DNA of 8,700 nucleotides. Source: an uncultured Porphyromonadaceae bacterium (GTDB lineage: Bacteria; Bacteroidota; Bacteroidia; Bacteroidales; Muribaculaceae). A program made the position numbers and the translations under genes. The notes under the pieces were generated by a model, which ran no database searches, was not told the DNA's origin, and saw only the letters and a list, made by a program, of their open reading frames with translations. Every line of letters starts with the position of its first letter. The stretch's first letter is position 1. Below, piece by piece: positions 1 through 7,452 of the stretch. Location: contig CAMWLX010000126.1 in assembly GCA_947175225.1 (NCBI GenBank), forward strand, positions 1 to 8,700, read 5' to 3'.

Positions 1-13
1 GTTTAACTCTTCA

Positions 14-44
14 TTGTATATTTTTCAATTCGTAAATAAGTTTA
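14..44 (+). promoter_or_regulatory. Possible Bacteroidota promoter for the GH43 gene
   Basis: TTG at 14-16, a 20-nt spacer, then TAAGTTTA at 37-44 resembles the Bacteroidota pattern (TTG near -33, TAnnTTTG near -7), with the last base of the -7 box not matching. It lies about 29 nt before the start codon of the GH43 gene. The -7 box overlaps the 8-bp palindrome GTTTAAAC (40-47) and a small inverted repeat (AAGTT 38-42, AACTT 48-52), which could be an operator but may be chance in AT-rich DNA. No strong ribosome binding site precedes the ATG, as is usual in this phylum. Confidence 0.3.
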
Positions 45-72
45 AACAACTTCATAGATAACTTAACGGAAT

Positions 73-2169
73 ATGAAACGCTTATTTATTAGGATGATGG
101 GAGTCGGCTTGGCTTTGGCTATGGGCTGGCCCGGGGCTTTGGCTGAGGCACCTAAGAAGACATGGAGTGCCGACAATGGTAACGGTACTTTCACGAATCC
201 GCTTTTCTATGATGAATTTTCTGACCCTGATGTGCTTAGGGTTGGGGATGATTATTATCTTGCCGGCACTACGATGCATACTGTGCCGGGGCTGGTGATC
301 CTACATTCGAAGGATCTTGTCAACTGGGAGAATGTGTCGTATGCATTCGACCGCTTTGATTTCGATGATCCCGCTTTTTCCCTGCAGGATGGGAAGGAAA
401 TCTATGGGCAGGGGGTATGGGCTCCATGCATCAGATATAATGATGGGAAATTCTATCTCTTCACCAATGTCAATGGGAAGGGGTTGCAGTGCTTTGTGAG
501 CGACAAGATTGAAGGCCCGTGGAAGCATTTCAATATGAACAGCCGTATCTACGACCTCAGTGTGCTATTTGACGATGATGGAAAGGTGTATGCAATCCAT
601 GGCTATGGGGATGTGAAATGCACTGAGTTGAAGCCCGATATGTCGGGTTCGATTGATGAGACTGAGAGGGTGATTATCCCTGAAGGTACGGCAGTCGGTG
701 AAGGTCATCATATGTATAAAATCAATGGGATGTATTATCTCATTTCGACAGACTATATGCCCAACGGGCGTACTCTCTGCTCGCGCTCGGAAAGCATTTG
801 GGGCCCGTATGAGACTCGCGTGATCACAGCCGATGAGACATTCGGCTATCATACCCCTCCGATGACTCAGATTAAGGGGCGTATCATGCCTGATGGTTAC
901 CCGGTGTCAGTGGCTATGCCCGACAAGGATAAGACTGCTGCGACAAATATACATCAGGGAGGAATCGTAAGCACTCCCGACGGACAGTGGTGGGCTTTGC
1001 TGATGCAGGATTTCCATTCGATTGGACGCACTACTACGCTTGCCCCAATCACATGGAAGGATGGCTGGCCTATGTTGGGGCTTGAAGGGAATTTGGGTCG
1101 CTCTCCGCGTACATGGCTCAAGCCAGAGACGGCAGCTCGGGATACGGAGCCGATACACGGGCCTTATGAGCGCAATGAGGATTTCAATGGCAAGACACTT
1201 GGGCGAGTATGGCAATGGAATCATAATCCCGACGACAAGATGTGGAGTCTCACAAAAGGGAAATTACGCCTGAACACTATGCCTGCCGACCAGCTGATGT
1301 GGGCTCGCAATACGCTTACGCAGCGTGCGATAGGTCCGGAGTCGATAGTGACAGTGGAATTGGATGCATCCAACCTCAAGGATGGCGATGTAGCCGGACT
1401 CGGCAATATAAATGTGCCTTGTTCTTGGATTGGGGTTGTGAAAAAGGGTAATGACTTAACCCTCCGCTGCTTCGAGCAATTGAACAACGACACAATAGAT
1501 ATGCCGGTGACGCTCGACAAAGGTAAAATTTGGCTTCGTCTGCATGGAGATTATGACAATGACAAGGCGAGATATTATTATTCTACCGATGGCGTGGATT
1601 TCAAGCCTCTTGGTCCGGATATGATCCTCAGCTATCAGCTTATTACGTTCCAGGGATCCCGTCCGTCGCTCTTTGCATTCAATAAGAACGGCAAGAATGG
1701 AGGATATGCATTATTTGATAATTTCACGGTAGATGAACCACGTGCTGACCGGTCAGGGTATATTCCATTCGACAAGACTTTCCGTATCATAAATTTAGCC
1801 ACAGGATTGCCTATGCATGCGACTCCTCATGGACTTATGCATGATACTCGGGCTGATGCTGATAATGATCAGACTCGCTTCAGGGTAATTGACAAGGGGA
1901 ATGGCAAGGTAATCCTTCAATGTGCTGATGGCAGATATGTGTTTGTAGCCGGTGAAGGACTGCCGGGTGATATACGTTTTACGAATGATATCAATAAGGC
2001 AGATGAGTTCATGTGGCAGGATTATCTGAATAAGGAATTTATGCTTATGTCGATGAAGACGCATAAGTATATGGGAAAGAGTCCTACTACCGGCAGCTCT
2101 TATTCGATGGATTACAGTGGCGCAGATCCGGCAAGGCGCAATGGGGCAGTGTTCCGTTGGGAAGAGTAA
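73..2169 (+). CDS. Secreted GH43 glycoside hydrolase (arabinofuranosidase/xylosidase type)
   Basis: A 698-residue exported enzyme expected to hydrolyse arabinose or xylose side chains or oligosaccharides from plant polysaccharides. Residues 1-24 are a signal peptide (basic start, hydrophobic core, ALA then E25) with no lipobox cysteine, so it is probably periplasmic or secreted rather than a lipoprotein. The five-bladed propeller spans about 35-350. The GH43 catalytic triad is visible: general base D51 in SDPDV, pKa-modulating D161 in YDLSVLFDDDG, and general acid E210 in GEGHHMYKINGMYYL. The usual WAPD motif reads WAPC (C119). Residues about 366-553 (start EDFNGKTLGRVWQW) match the beta-sandwich often following GH43 domains. 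Residues about 566-698 look like a beta-trefoil/fascin-like module (FRVIDKGNGKVILQCADGRY). Substrate and subfamily cannot be settled by eye; the pectate lyase 70 bp downstream favours arabinan or pectin side chains. The first ATG gives a complete signal peptide, supporting this start. Confidence 0.93.
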   Translation: MKRLFIRMMGVGLALAMGWPGALAEAPKKTWSADNGNGTFTNPLFYDEFSDPDVLRVGDDYYLAGTTMHTVPGLVILHSKDLVNWENVSYAFDRFDFDDPAFSLQDGKEIYGQGVWAPCIRYNDGKFYLFTNVNGKGLQCFVSDKIEGPWKHFNMNSRIYDLSVLFDDDGKVYAIHGYGDVKCTELKPDMSGSIDETERVIIPEGTAVGEGHHMYKINGMYYLISTDYMPNGRTLCSRSESIWGPYETRVITADETFGYHTPPMTQIKGRIMPDGYPVSVAMPDKDKTAATNIHQGGIVSTPDGQWWALLMQDFHSIGRTTTLAPITWKDGWPMLGLEGNLGRSPRTWLKPETAARDTEPIHGPYERNEDFNGKTLGRVWQWNHNPDDKMWSLTKGKLRLNTMPADQLMWARNTLTQRAIGPESIVTVELDASNLKDGDVAGLGNINVPCSWIGVVKKGNDLTLRCFEQLNNDTIDMPVTLDKGKIWLRLHGDYDNDKARYYYSTDGVDFKPLGPDMILSYQLITFQGSRPSLFAFNKNGKNGGYALFDNFTVDEPRADRSGYIPFDKTFRIINLATGLPMHATPHGLMHDTRADADNDQTRFRVIDKGNGKVILQCADGRYVFVAGEGLPGDIRFTNDINKADEFMWQDYLNKEFMLMSMKTHKYMGKSPTTGSSYSMDYSGADPARRNGAVFRWEE

Positions 2170-2181
2170 TCAATGAATAAT

Positions 2182-2215
2182 GTCAGAAGACTCTGAGAAC
2201 TCAGAGCCTTCTGAC
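2182..2215 (+). promoter_or_regulatory. Intergenic stem-loop between GH43 and pectate lyase genes
   Basis: GTCAGAAG (2182-2189) pairs with CTTCTGAC (2208-2215), and CTCTGAG (2191-2197) pairs with CTCAGAG (2200-2206), separated by one A/C mismatch and closed by a very tight loop. This 15-bp hairpin fills half of the 70-bp gap. No T-run follows (an A-run does, at 2227-2232), so it is not a standard intrinsic terminator. I see no TAnnTTTG box after it, so the two genes are probably cotranscribed and the hairpin may stabilise or partly attenuate the mRNA. Confidence 0.6.
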
Positions 2216-2239
2216 GACTGACAGTTAAAAAATAGCATC

Positions 2240-4960
2240 ATGAAGAGAAAATTGATTAATTGCATTGGGATTGGGATGATGATTGGAGCCGCAGCAACTG
2301 CGAATGCGCAGGATGGACTGTTGGCTTTCCCGGGGGCTGAAGGTTTCGGCCGTTTTGCAACCGGGGGACGTGGGGGTGAGATTTACCATGTGACTAACTT
2401 GAACGACAGTGGCACAGGTTCGCTACGTGACGCTGTGTCGAAATCAAATAGGATTGTTGTGTTTGATGTGGCAGGGGTGATCAACCTCAAGAGCCGTCTC
2501 GTGTTTAAAAACAATCTGACAATACTCGGGCAGACTGCGCCCGGAGAGGGAATCCAAGTATACGGCAACGGAGTGTCGTTTTCCAATGCCAATAATATCA
2601 TAGTGCGCTATCTGCGTGTGCGTATGGGCGTGAACGGCGACAGCGGCAAGGATGCTGCAGGTGTGGCTTCCGGCCACGATATGATCTTCGACCATATGTC
2701 GGTGCTTTGGGGCAGGGATGAGAACTTCTCAGTGAGCAGCAATGATAAAGGGAGTGGTCCGGCCAACGTCACTATCCAAAATTCAATCATCGGCCAAGGA
2801 CTTCAGCCCCATTCATGCGGCGGATTGATCCAGACTGACAATGGAGTGACACTTTTCCGCAACTTATATATTGAGAATGCTACGAGAAACCCGAAAGTGA
2901 AGGGTCTAAATCAGTTTGTCAACAATGTATCCTACAATTGGGGTAAGGAGGCCGCCTACAATATGGGTGGCGACAGTGCCGGGGATTCATGGGCTGAGAT
3001 TTCAGGCAACTATTGGATAACGGGTCCGTGGAAACAGGCTGCGTATCCTCTTGTAGGGGGCAACAGCAACTTTAAGTATTTTGCTGAAGGAAACTGGTAT
3101 GACTCCAACATCGACGGAGTGCTTGATGGGCATGAAATGTCGGATGAGGAATATGCAAAGTCGGGTGGAGCTCGAGTAAATACAACTGATGACTTGGTAA
3201 GTCGCGGTGCTCCCAAAGGAGTGCCTGAGATTGCAGGGCGTATGACTGCTCCAGAGGCGTTGGAGTATGTTCTTGCTTACGGCGGGGCATCCCTGCCGGT
3301 TAGGGATGAAGTGGATCAATATCTGATAGATGAACTTTCTTCATTCGGGAGCTTCGGGACTACCGGAGGGATTACTACAGAGAAAGCTCTTCCTCATAAA
3401 GGCACCGGCAAGCTCTTTGGAGGCTACAAGCCTCTTGATTCGGATGGGGATGGAATACCTGACGAATGGGAGACTGCCAACGGTCTTGATCCTCAGGATG
3501 CAAAGGATGCGGCAGCCATCGCTGAGAATGGATATGCGAATATTGAAAACTATGTGTTCAGCATTGATGCAGCATTCCCTTATTTGAAAAATCCGACAGA
3601 TCTTAAGGCTATTAAGAATGAAAAGACTGCTATAACACTTGAATGGGTGGATAATGCTGATAAATCTACCGGGTTTGTGGTGGAGTCGTCAGGAGATGGG
3701 AAGTCGTATGCTGAAGCAGGACGTACCGCGGCTGGAGAGACCACATTCAAAGTCGACGGACTTGATGAGAATAAGATGTATTATTTCCGGGTATATGCTT
3801 TAGGAGATAACGGTATGAGGTCGGTTGAGTCGCCAGTGCTCCAGACTATGACTTCTGAGCCTTTCACTCCGGAAGTGTCTACGCTTGTGGTGCCGGCAGA
3901 GGGGAGTGAGGAGAAGGTGCTTGACGTGGTGCTGAAATGGAAGAATGCTACTAAGGAATACTTCGGAGCTTTGACCTACAATGTCTATTTAGGCACTTCT
4001 GCCGATGCCCTGGAAGAAATAGCTTCTGACTTGACTGAGACTGCCTACAAGCCGGAAGGTCTTGAGGCGAATACCACTTATTGTTGGAGAGTAGATGCTG
4101 TCAACAATACCGGTGTGACTGAAGGTGAAGTATGGAGTTTCAAGACCGTCCAAGGAGGAACCCTTTTCTACACTGACTTCCATACTACTCCGGCTTCTTT
4201 CGGAGAGTCGGAATGGGGAACTATTATTTCCGGCAATCAAGCTGACATCATGAAGGGCGTGAAGGCTGAGGTAGAATTTGACAATATGGTGCTTGGCACA
4301 GATGGCGGACGCCTTGTGGCATTTGGAAATCTGTCGCCCTATCCCGTATATTCATCGGAGGATAACGGAGCTTCTAAGAATGCAGTTGGATTTATCGGCA
4401 AGCAAGGAAAAGTAGGCAATTGCTATATCCAGATCAATGATATACAGGGACCTTGGAAGATAACTCTCTATTGCGGCAATTCCGATAAGAGTTCTCAGTC
4501 GGTGAAGCTCAGCACAGGCACGGATGTCAACGGCGATGGAGTCATAAATGAAGATGATGATTTAGCTACTTTGAAGTTCAAGTCAGCGGAGAAGAAGACT
4601 TATAAGTTTACGCATGTGTATGAAGGAACTGATCTTTGCAATGTGCGTATTGACAGGGCTTCAATTGAAAACAAGGGGATAAATTTCCACGACATCTTGA
4701 TAGAACAATATGTCACGTCAACTCCGGATGCTGTAGAAGAGATTAGCGTTGAGAAGCGACCTGATGTTGAAATATTAGGGGATGCCGTTACTGTCAATGG
4801 TCTTGACGGCAAGAGTGGAGTGAAGGTCTACGACCTTTCCGGCAGATTGATACATTTGGAATCACCTGTTAAGGGTAGCGTTGGCTTCTCATTGCCAAAA
4901 GGCATCTATATTATTTCAGTAGATGGTATGATCCCTGTCAAGATATCTTGCGTCTTCTGA
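2240..4960 (+). CDS. Secreted multidomain pectate lyase (PL1) with FN3 domains and Por-type C-terminus
   Basis: A 906-residue exported polysaccharide lyase expected to cleave homogalacturonan by calcium-dependent beta-elimination. The signal peptide is residues 1-23 (TANA before Q24). The right-handed beta-helix covers about 26-390: it opens AFPGAEGFGRFATGGRGG, typical of Bacteroidota PL1 enzymes, has FDHMSVLWGRDENFSV at 150-165 (D151/H152 and acidic D160, E161, likely calcium region), and the catalytic-arginine motif RNPK at 216-219. DSDGDGIPDEWE (400-411) is a calcium-binding TSP3/EF-like loop. Two FN3 domains follow at about 452-540 and 545-637. An unassigned beta-rich region at about 640-825 carries a second dockerin-like loop, DVNGDGVINEDDD (762-774). 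The C-terminus (about 850-906, with VYDLSGRL at 863-870 and LPKGIYIISV) resembles Por/T9SS sorting domains but ends in KISCVF, not the usual basic tail. Probably cotranscribed with the GH43 gene. Confident in the PL1 family; pectin specificity is from family knowledge. Confidence 0.93.
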   Translation: MKRKLINCIGIGMMIGAAATANAQDGLLAFPGAEGFGRFATGGRGGEIYHVTNLNDSGTGSLRDAVSKSNRIVVFDVAGVINLKSRLVFKNNLTILGQTAPGEGIQVYGNGVSFSNANNIIVRYLRVRMGVNGDSGKDAAGVASGHDMIFDHMSVLWGRDENFSVSSNDKGSGPANVTIQNSIIGQGLQPHSCGGLIQTDNGVTLFRNLYIENATRNPKVKGLNQFVNNVSYNWGKEAAYNMGGDSAGDSWAEISGNYWITGPWKQAAYPLVGGNSNFKYFAEGNWYDSNIDGVLDGHEMSDEEYAKSGGARVNTTDDLVSRGAPKGVPEIAGRMTAPEALEYVLAYGGASLPVRDEVDQYLIDELSSFGSFGTTGGITTEKALPHKGTGKLFGGYKPLDSDGDGIPDEWETANGLDPQDAKDAAAIAENGYANIENYVFSIDAAFPYLKNPTDLKAIKNEKTAITLEWVDNADKSTGFVVESSGDGKSYAEAGRTAAGETTFKVDGLDENKMYYFRVYALGDNGMRSVESPVLQTMTSEPFTPEVSTLVVPAEGSEEKVLDVVLKWKNATKEYFGALTYNVYLGTSADALEEIASDLTETAYKPEGLEANTTYCWRVDAVNNTGVTEGEVWSFKTVQGGTLFYTDFHTTPASFGESEWGTIISGNQADIMKGVKAEVEFDNMVLGTDGGRLVAFGNLSPYPVYSSEDNGASKNAVGFIGKQGKVGNCYIQINDIQGPWKITLYCGNSDKSSQSVKLSTGTDVNGDGVINEDDDLATLKFKSAEKKTYKFTHVYEGTDLCNVRIDRASIENKGINFHDILIEQYVTSTPDAVEEISVEKRPDVEILGDAVTVNGLDGKSGVKVYDLSGRLIHLESPVKGSVGFSLPKGIYIISVDGMIPVKISCVF

Positions 4961-4981
4961 CGAGAGATATAAGAGCTTGCG

Positions 4982-5033
4982 TATGATAATGTTAAGGTCT
5001 CAGACTTCAGTCCGGGGCCTTAACATTATCATA
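4982..5033. terminator. Long inverted repeat between convergent genes, probable bidirectional terminator
   Basis: The 16-bp arm TATGATAATGTTAAGG (4982-4997) is perfectly complementary to CCTTAACATTATCATA (5018-5033). The 20-nt loop can extend the stem with G-T and C-G pairs and holds a small inner hairpin (GACT 5003-5006, AGTC 5009-5012). It lies 22 bp after the pectate lyase stop and 12 bp beyond the sanA stop, between two genes that converge, where a shared terminator is expected. Neither strand has a clear T-run straight after the stem, so it is not a canonical intrinsic terminator. Confidence 0.65.
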
Positions 5034-5044
5034 GCATTGTGTAT

Positions 5045-5734
5045 TTAGGAGCTTATTTTCTGATGTAGTGGGGGAATTATTATCTTTTTTCCGAGGAAAT
5101 GCGGTTTTTTCCCAAACCAAATGTCAAGCATCATCTTGTCACGTGCCAGCCATTCTCTGAAAGCCAACCGAATGCGTACCCATCTTCCAGCTCTGACCGG
5201 GGCTGAAAAGGCTACCGCAGATATATCATTATTCTTAGCAAGGTACAAAGCCCTTGCATTATGGTCAGCTTGCGAGACAATCGTAATTGAATCGCATCCG
5301 AACACTTCTTTGGCTCTCACAACAGAATCGAGAGTTCTGAAACCTGCATAGTCGAGAATTATTCTATCTTCAGGCACTCCATGAGCCATAAGGGCATTCC
5401 GCATAGCCGTTGGTTCGTCATACTGTCTGGTATGATTGTCTCCGCTGGCAATAATGAAGTCTACCTTTCCTGCATGGAATAATTTGGCAACTGTATTTAT
5501 ACGGTTAATAAAGTAAGAATTAGGACGCCCTAACCTGTTGAGGGGATTTGTACCAAGCAAAAGCGCCACCTTATTATGAGGAATGGCATCAATGTTAGTA
5601 TAAATACGATTGGAGGCGAACCTCTCAACCTTTATATTGGCATACAAAGTAAAAGCGAGTATTAGAATTACAAACACACAACAACCTTGTATCACTCTCT
5701 TAATGACTATTTTAATTTTTGCCTTCATACTCAA
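5045..5734 (-). CDS. sanA: SanA-like DUF218 envelope protein
   Basis: A 229-residue inner-membrane protein close in length to E. coli SanA (239). SanA is a Gram-negative envelope-barrier protein whose loss sensitises cells to vancomycin at high temperature; its biochemical activity is not established. One N-terminal transmembrane helix (about 15-33) anchors a periplasmic DUF218 domain. Signature stretches shared with SanA are ALLLGTN (57-63), SGDN (97-100), YDEP (105-108), the near-identical DYAGFRTLDSVVR (128-140), Q155/H158 with ARALYLA, and the C-terminal PHFLGKKIIIPPLHQ. Starts M1 and M3 are 6 bp apart; the promoter box lies so close that M3 (ATG on the minus strand at 5726-5728) is equally plausible. 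The gene converges on the pectate lyase and is unlikely to be functionally linked to it. Leader-distal CRISPR DNA begins about 80 bp upstream of its start. Confidence 0.9.
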   Translation of the reverse strand: MSMKAKIKIVIKRVIQGCCVFVILILAFTLYANIKVERFASNRIYTNIDAIPHNKVALLLGTNPLNRLGRPNSYFINRINTVAKLFHAGKVDFIIASGDNHTRQYDEPTAMRNALMAHGVPEDRIILDYAGFRTLDSVVRAKEVFGCDSITIVSQADHNARALYLAKNNDISAVAFSAPVRAGRWVRIRLAFREWLARDKMMLDIWFGKKPHFLGKKIIIPPLHQKISS

Positions 5735-5748
5735 TAAAATTTGATTTG

Positions 5749-5782
5749 CAAAGATAGAAAAAATTATTTAGCAATTTTCCAA
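5749..5782 (-). promoter_or_regulatory. Bacteroidota-type promoter of sanA
   Basis: Read on the minus strand, 5756-5749 is TATCTTTG, a perfect match to the Bacteroidota -7 consensus TAnnTTTG. TTG at 5782-5780 is a candidate -33 element with a 23-nt spacer, slightly long; another TTG at 5774-5772 is too close. The -7 box is only 14 bp upstream of the first possible start codon, predicting a very short 5' untranslated leader and making the second methionine a reasonable alternative start. Confidence 0.55.
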
Positions 5783-5813
5783 TTTGTGGGATTATTTGTG
5801 AAGTAAATTCACA

Positions 5814-6049
5814 TCATCAATAGCCGCTTCATCCAAATTGCGAATCCTTTTCTCACCATAGCTTTTAATATTCTATCCCTATTCAGTAGAAACCTCTCGC
5901 TCTAATCTGCAACCCTTATTTGGGGTACTAATTAACATGGATGTTTATTCCAGGTGATTCGAGCAAGTGTTGGTGACGACTTTATTCATGCCGGTGCGTT
6001 CGTTTGTTTCCTTCAGGATTCCAATTAGCGCGTCTGCGAGGTTTGCAAC
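5814..6049 (-). repeat. Decayed CRISPR repeat relics beyond the leader-distal end
   Basis: This stretch holds no credible gene. Instead, sequences resembling the CRISPR repeat recur in the array's register. The best, 6018-6049, matches the consensus at 19 of 32 positions without gaps (CAATT, CGC, TGC and the final AC are kept) and is separated from the first clear repeat by a spacer-sized 35 bp. Weaker candidates are 5949-5980 (13 of 32 ungapped, better with small gaps: ATTC, GCA, GTGT, CGAC), 5882-5913 (13 of 32, ending TGCAAC) and about 5814-5844 (TCAAT, CGC, TTGCGA). Start-to-start distances are 68, 67, 69 and 67 bp. The first relic is well supported; the outer ones rest mainly on spacing. 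Confidence 0.5.
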
Positions 6050-6084
6050 TTACTCTTCTTCAAAGAGTGATACTGCATCATCAT

Positions 6085-6116
6085 GTTTCAATTCACACAC
6101 CCGTGTCGGGTACGAC
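6085..6116 (-). repeat. Degenerate leader-distal terminal repeat
   Basis: This unit differs from the consensus at three positions (plus-strand positions 13 G to A, 23 A to C, 28 G to A). Positions 13 and 28 fall in adjacent pairs of the stem (13 with 29, 14 with 28), so two of seven base pairs are lost, and position 23 is in the loop. Degeneration of the terminal repeat marks the old end of an array, which agrees with the orientation inferred from the repeat sequence. Processing at this unit is probably impaired. Confidence 0.9.
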
Positions 6117-7287
6117 TTTATCTCTTCGCGAAAATTATCTAAAGATGGGCGTTTCAATTCACGCACCCGTGTAGGGTGCGACATGCTCTACTCCAACTGC
6201 ATCACATGGGTAAAGGAGTTTCAATTCACGCACCCGTGTAGGGTGCGACCCGCTGACGTGTGCGGTTGTGCCACTGATTGAAGGTTTCAATTCACGCACC
6301 CGTGTAGGGTGCGACTTCGAGATGCGGAAAATCGGGCTGAAGGACAATTGGTTTCAATTCACGCACCCGTGTAGGGTGCGACACAACCGAGAGAGAGCGG
6401 ATAGCAGCTCTCAAGCAGTTTCAATTCACGCACCCGTGTAGGGTGCGACCTTCATTTCTCAACCTCCTCTCTGTATTCATCACCGTTTCAATTCACGCAC
6501 CCGTGTAGGGTGCGACTGTCAATCTCCACACCATACCAATAATCATAAGGGTTTCAATTCACGCACCCGTGTAGGGTGCGACTGCAGGGGGCTTGTGTCG
6601 ACTGTCCGGATTGGGTGGTTTCAATTCACGCACCCGTGTAGGGTGCGACATCGAGCGGCTGATCGCAACGCTCTCTGCTGATCTGTTTCAATTCACGCAC
6701 CCGTGTAGGGTGCGACCAAGGTCGAGCCTGAAGCCTTAGAGCTTATAAAAGTTTCAATTCACGCACCCGTGTAGGGTGCGACCCACTGCACTCCCTACAA
6801 CTTTGCAAGGTGGTTTCTCGTTTCAATTCACGCACCCGTGTAGGGTGCGACACTATATATGTGTATCCGTTCAAGAAATATTATTTTGTTTCAATTCACG
6901 CACCCGTGTAGGGTGCGACTCAGACTCCTGGGAGCTGGCAATGGCAATGCAGAAGTTTCAATTCACGCACCCGTGTAGGGTGCGACAATATCACCAATCC
7001 GCAGGACTCCAAGACCTACACGGTTTCAATTCACGCACCCGTGTAGGGTGCGACTTCAAAAACTATGACACAGAAAGAAAGGCTTTATCGTGTTTCAATT
7101 CACGCACCCGTGTAGGGTGCGACTATGAAAGTATCTATAATGCATTTTATCGCAATGTTTCAATTCACGCACCCGTGTAGGGTGCGACCTTTCAGTCCTG
7201 CGTCGATTGCCCTTGCCCAGATGTTTCAATTCACGCACCCGTGTAGGGTGCGACTTTGCCAAGTGACCAACGATCGCTTTCATGAGA

Positions 7288-7319
7288 GTTTCAATTCACG
7301 CACCTGTGTAGGGTGCGAC
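7288..7319 (-). repeat. CRISPR repeat variant (position 18 C to T)
   Basis: One substitution at plus-strand position 18 (CACCTGTG instead of CACCCGTG). It affects the loop-closing pair: in the leftward transcript this becomes an A-C mismatch, shortening the stem from 7 to 6 pairs. The variant is private to this unit, so it arose after insertion and was not copied into newer repeats. Confidence 0.9.
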
Positions 7320-7420
7320 TGTAAGCTTCATCAAACACTTTCTTAGGAGACCATGTTTCAATTCACGCACCCGTGTAGGGTGCGACATGTATTTCCGGAT
7401 CGTGGCTACAAGCTGCATAA

Positions 7421-7452
7421 GTTTCAATTCACGCACCCGTGTAGAGTGCGAC
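7421..7452 (-). repeat. CRISPR repeat variant (position 25 G to A)
   Basis: One substitution at plus-strand position 25 (GTAGAGTGCGAC). In the leftward transcript the affected stem pair becomes a U-G wobble, so folding and processing are probably kept. It is the only copy with this change and lies two units from the variant at 7288. Confidence 0.9.

Noticed and set aside
82..4812. Short opposite-strand and alternate-frame ORFs inside the GH43 and pectate lyase genes.
   Set aside because: They overlap long, well-supported coding regions with recognisable domains. None shows a family motif, signal peptide or plausible expression signal.
5121..5351. A 76-codon plus-strand ORF antisense to sanA.
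   Set aside because: It lies wholly inside the convincing sanA frame on the other strand and has no independent support.
5798..5812. Small inverted repeat GTGAA/TTCAC between the array and sanA as a terminator.
   Set aside because: Only five base pairs and no T-run follows directly in the leftward direction; such stems are expected by chance.
5967..7346. Several open frames of 60-134 codons across the CRISPR array, with recurring peptides such as FNSRTRVGCD, FQFTHPCRVR and SHPTRVREL.
   Set aside because: These peptides are translations of the CRISPR repeat in different frames. They have no start context, no family resemblance, and change frame with spacer length, so they are artefacts.
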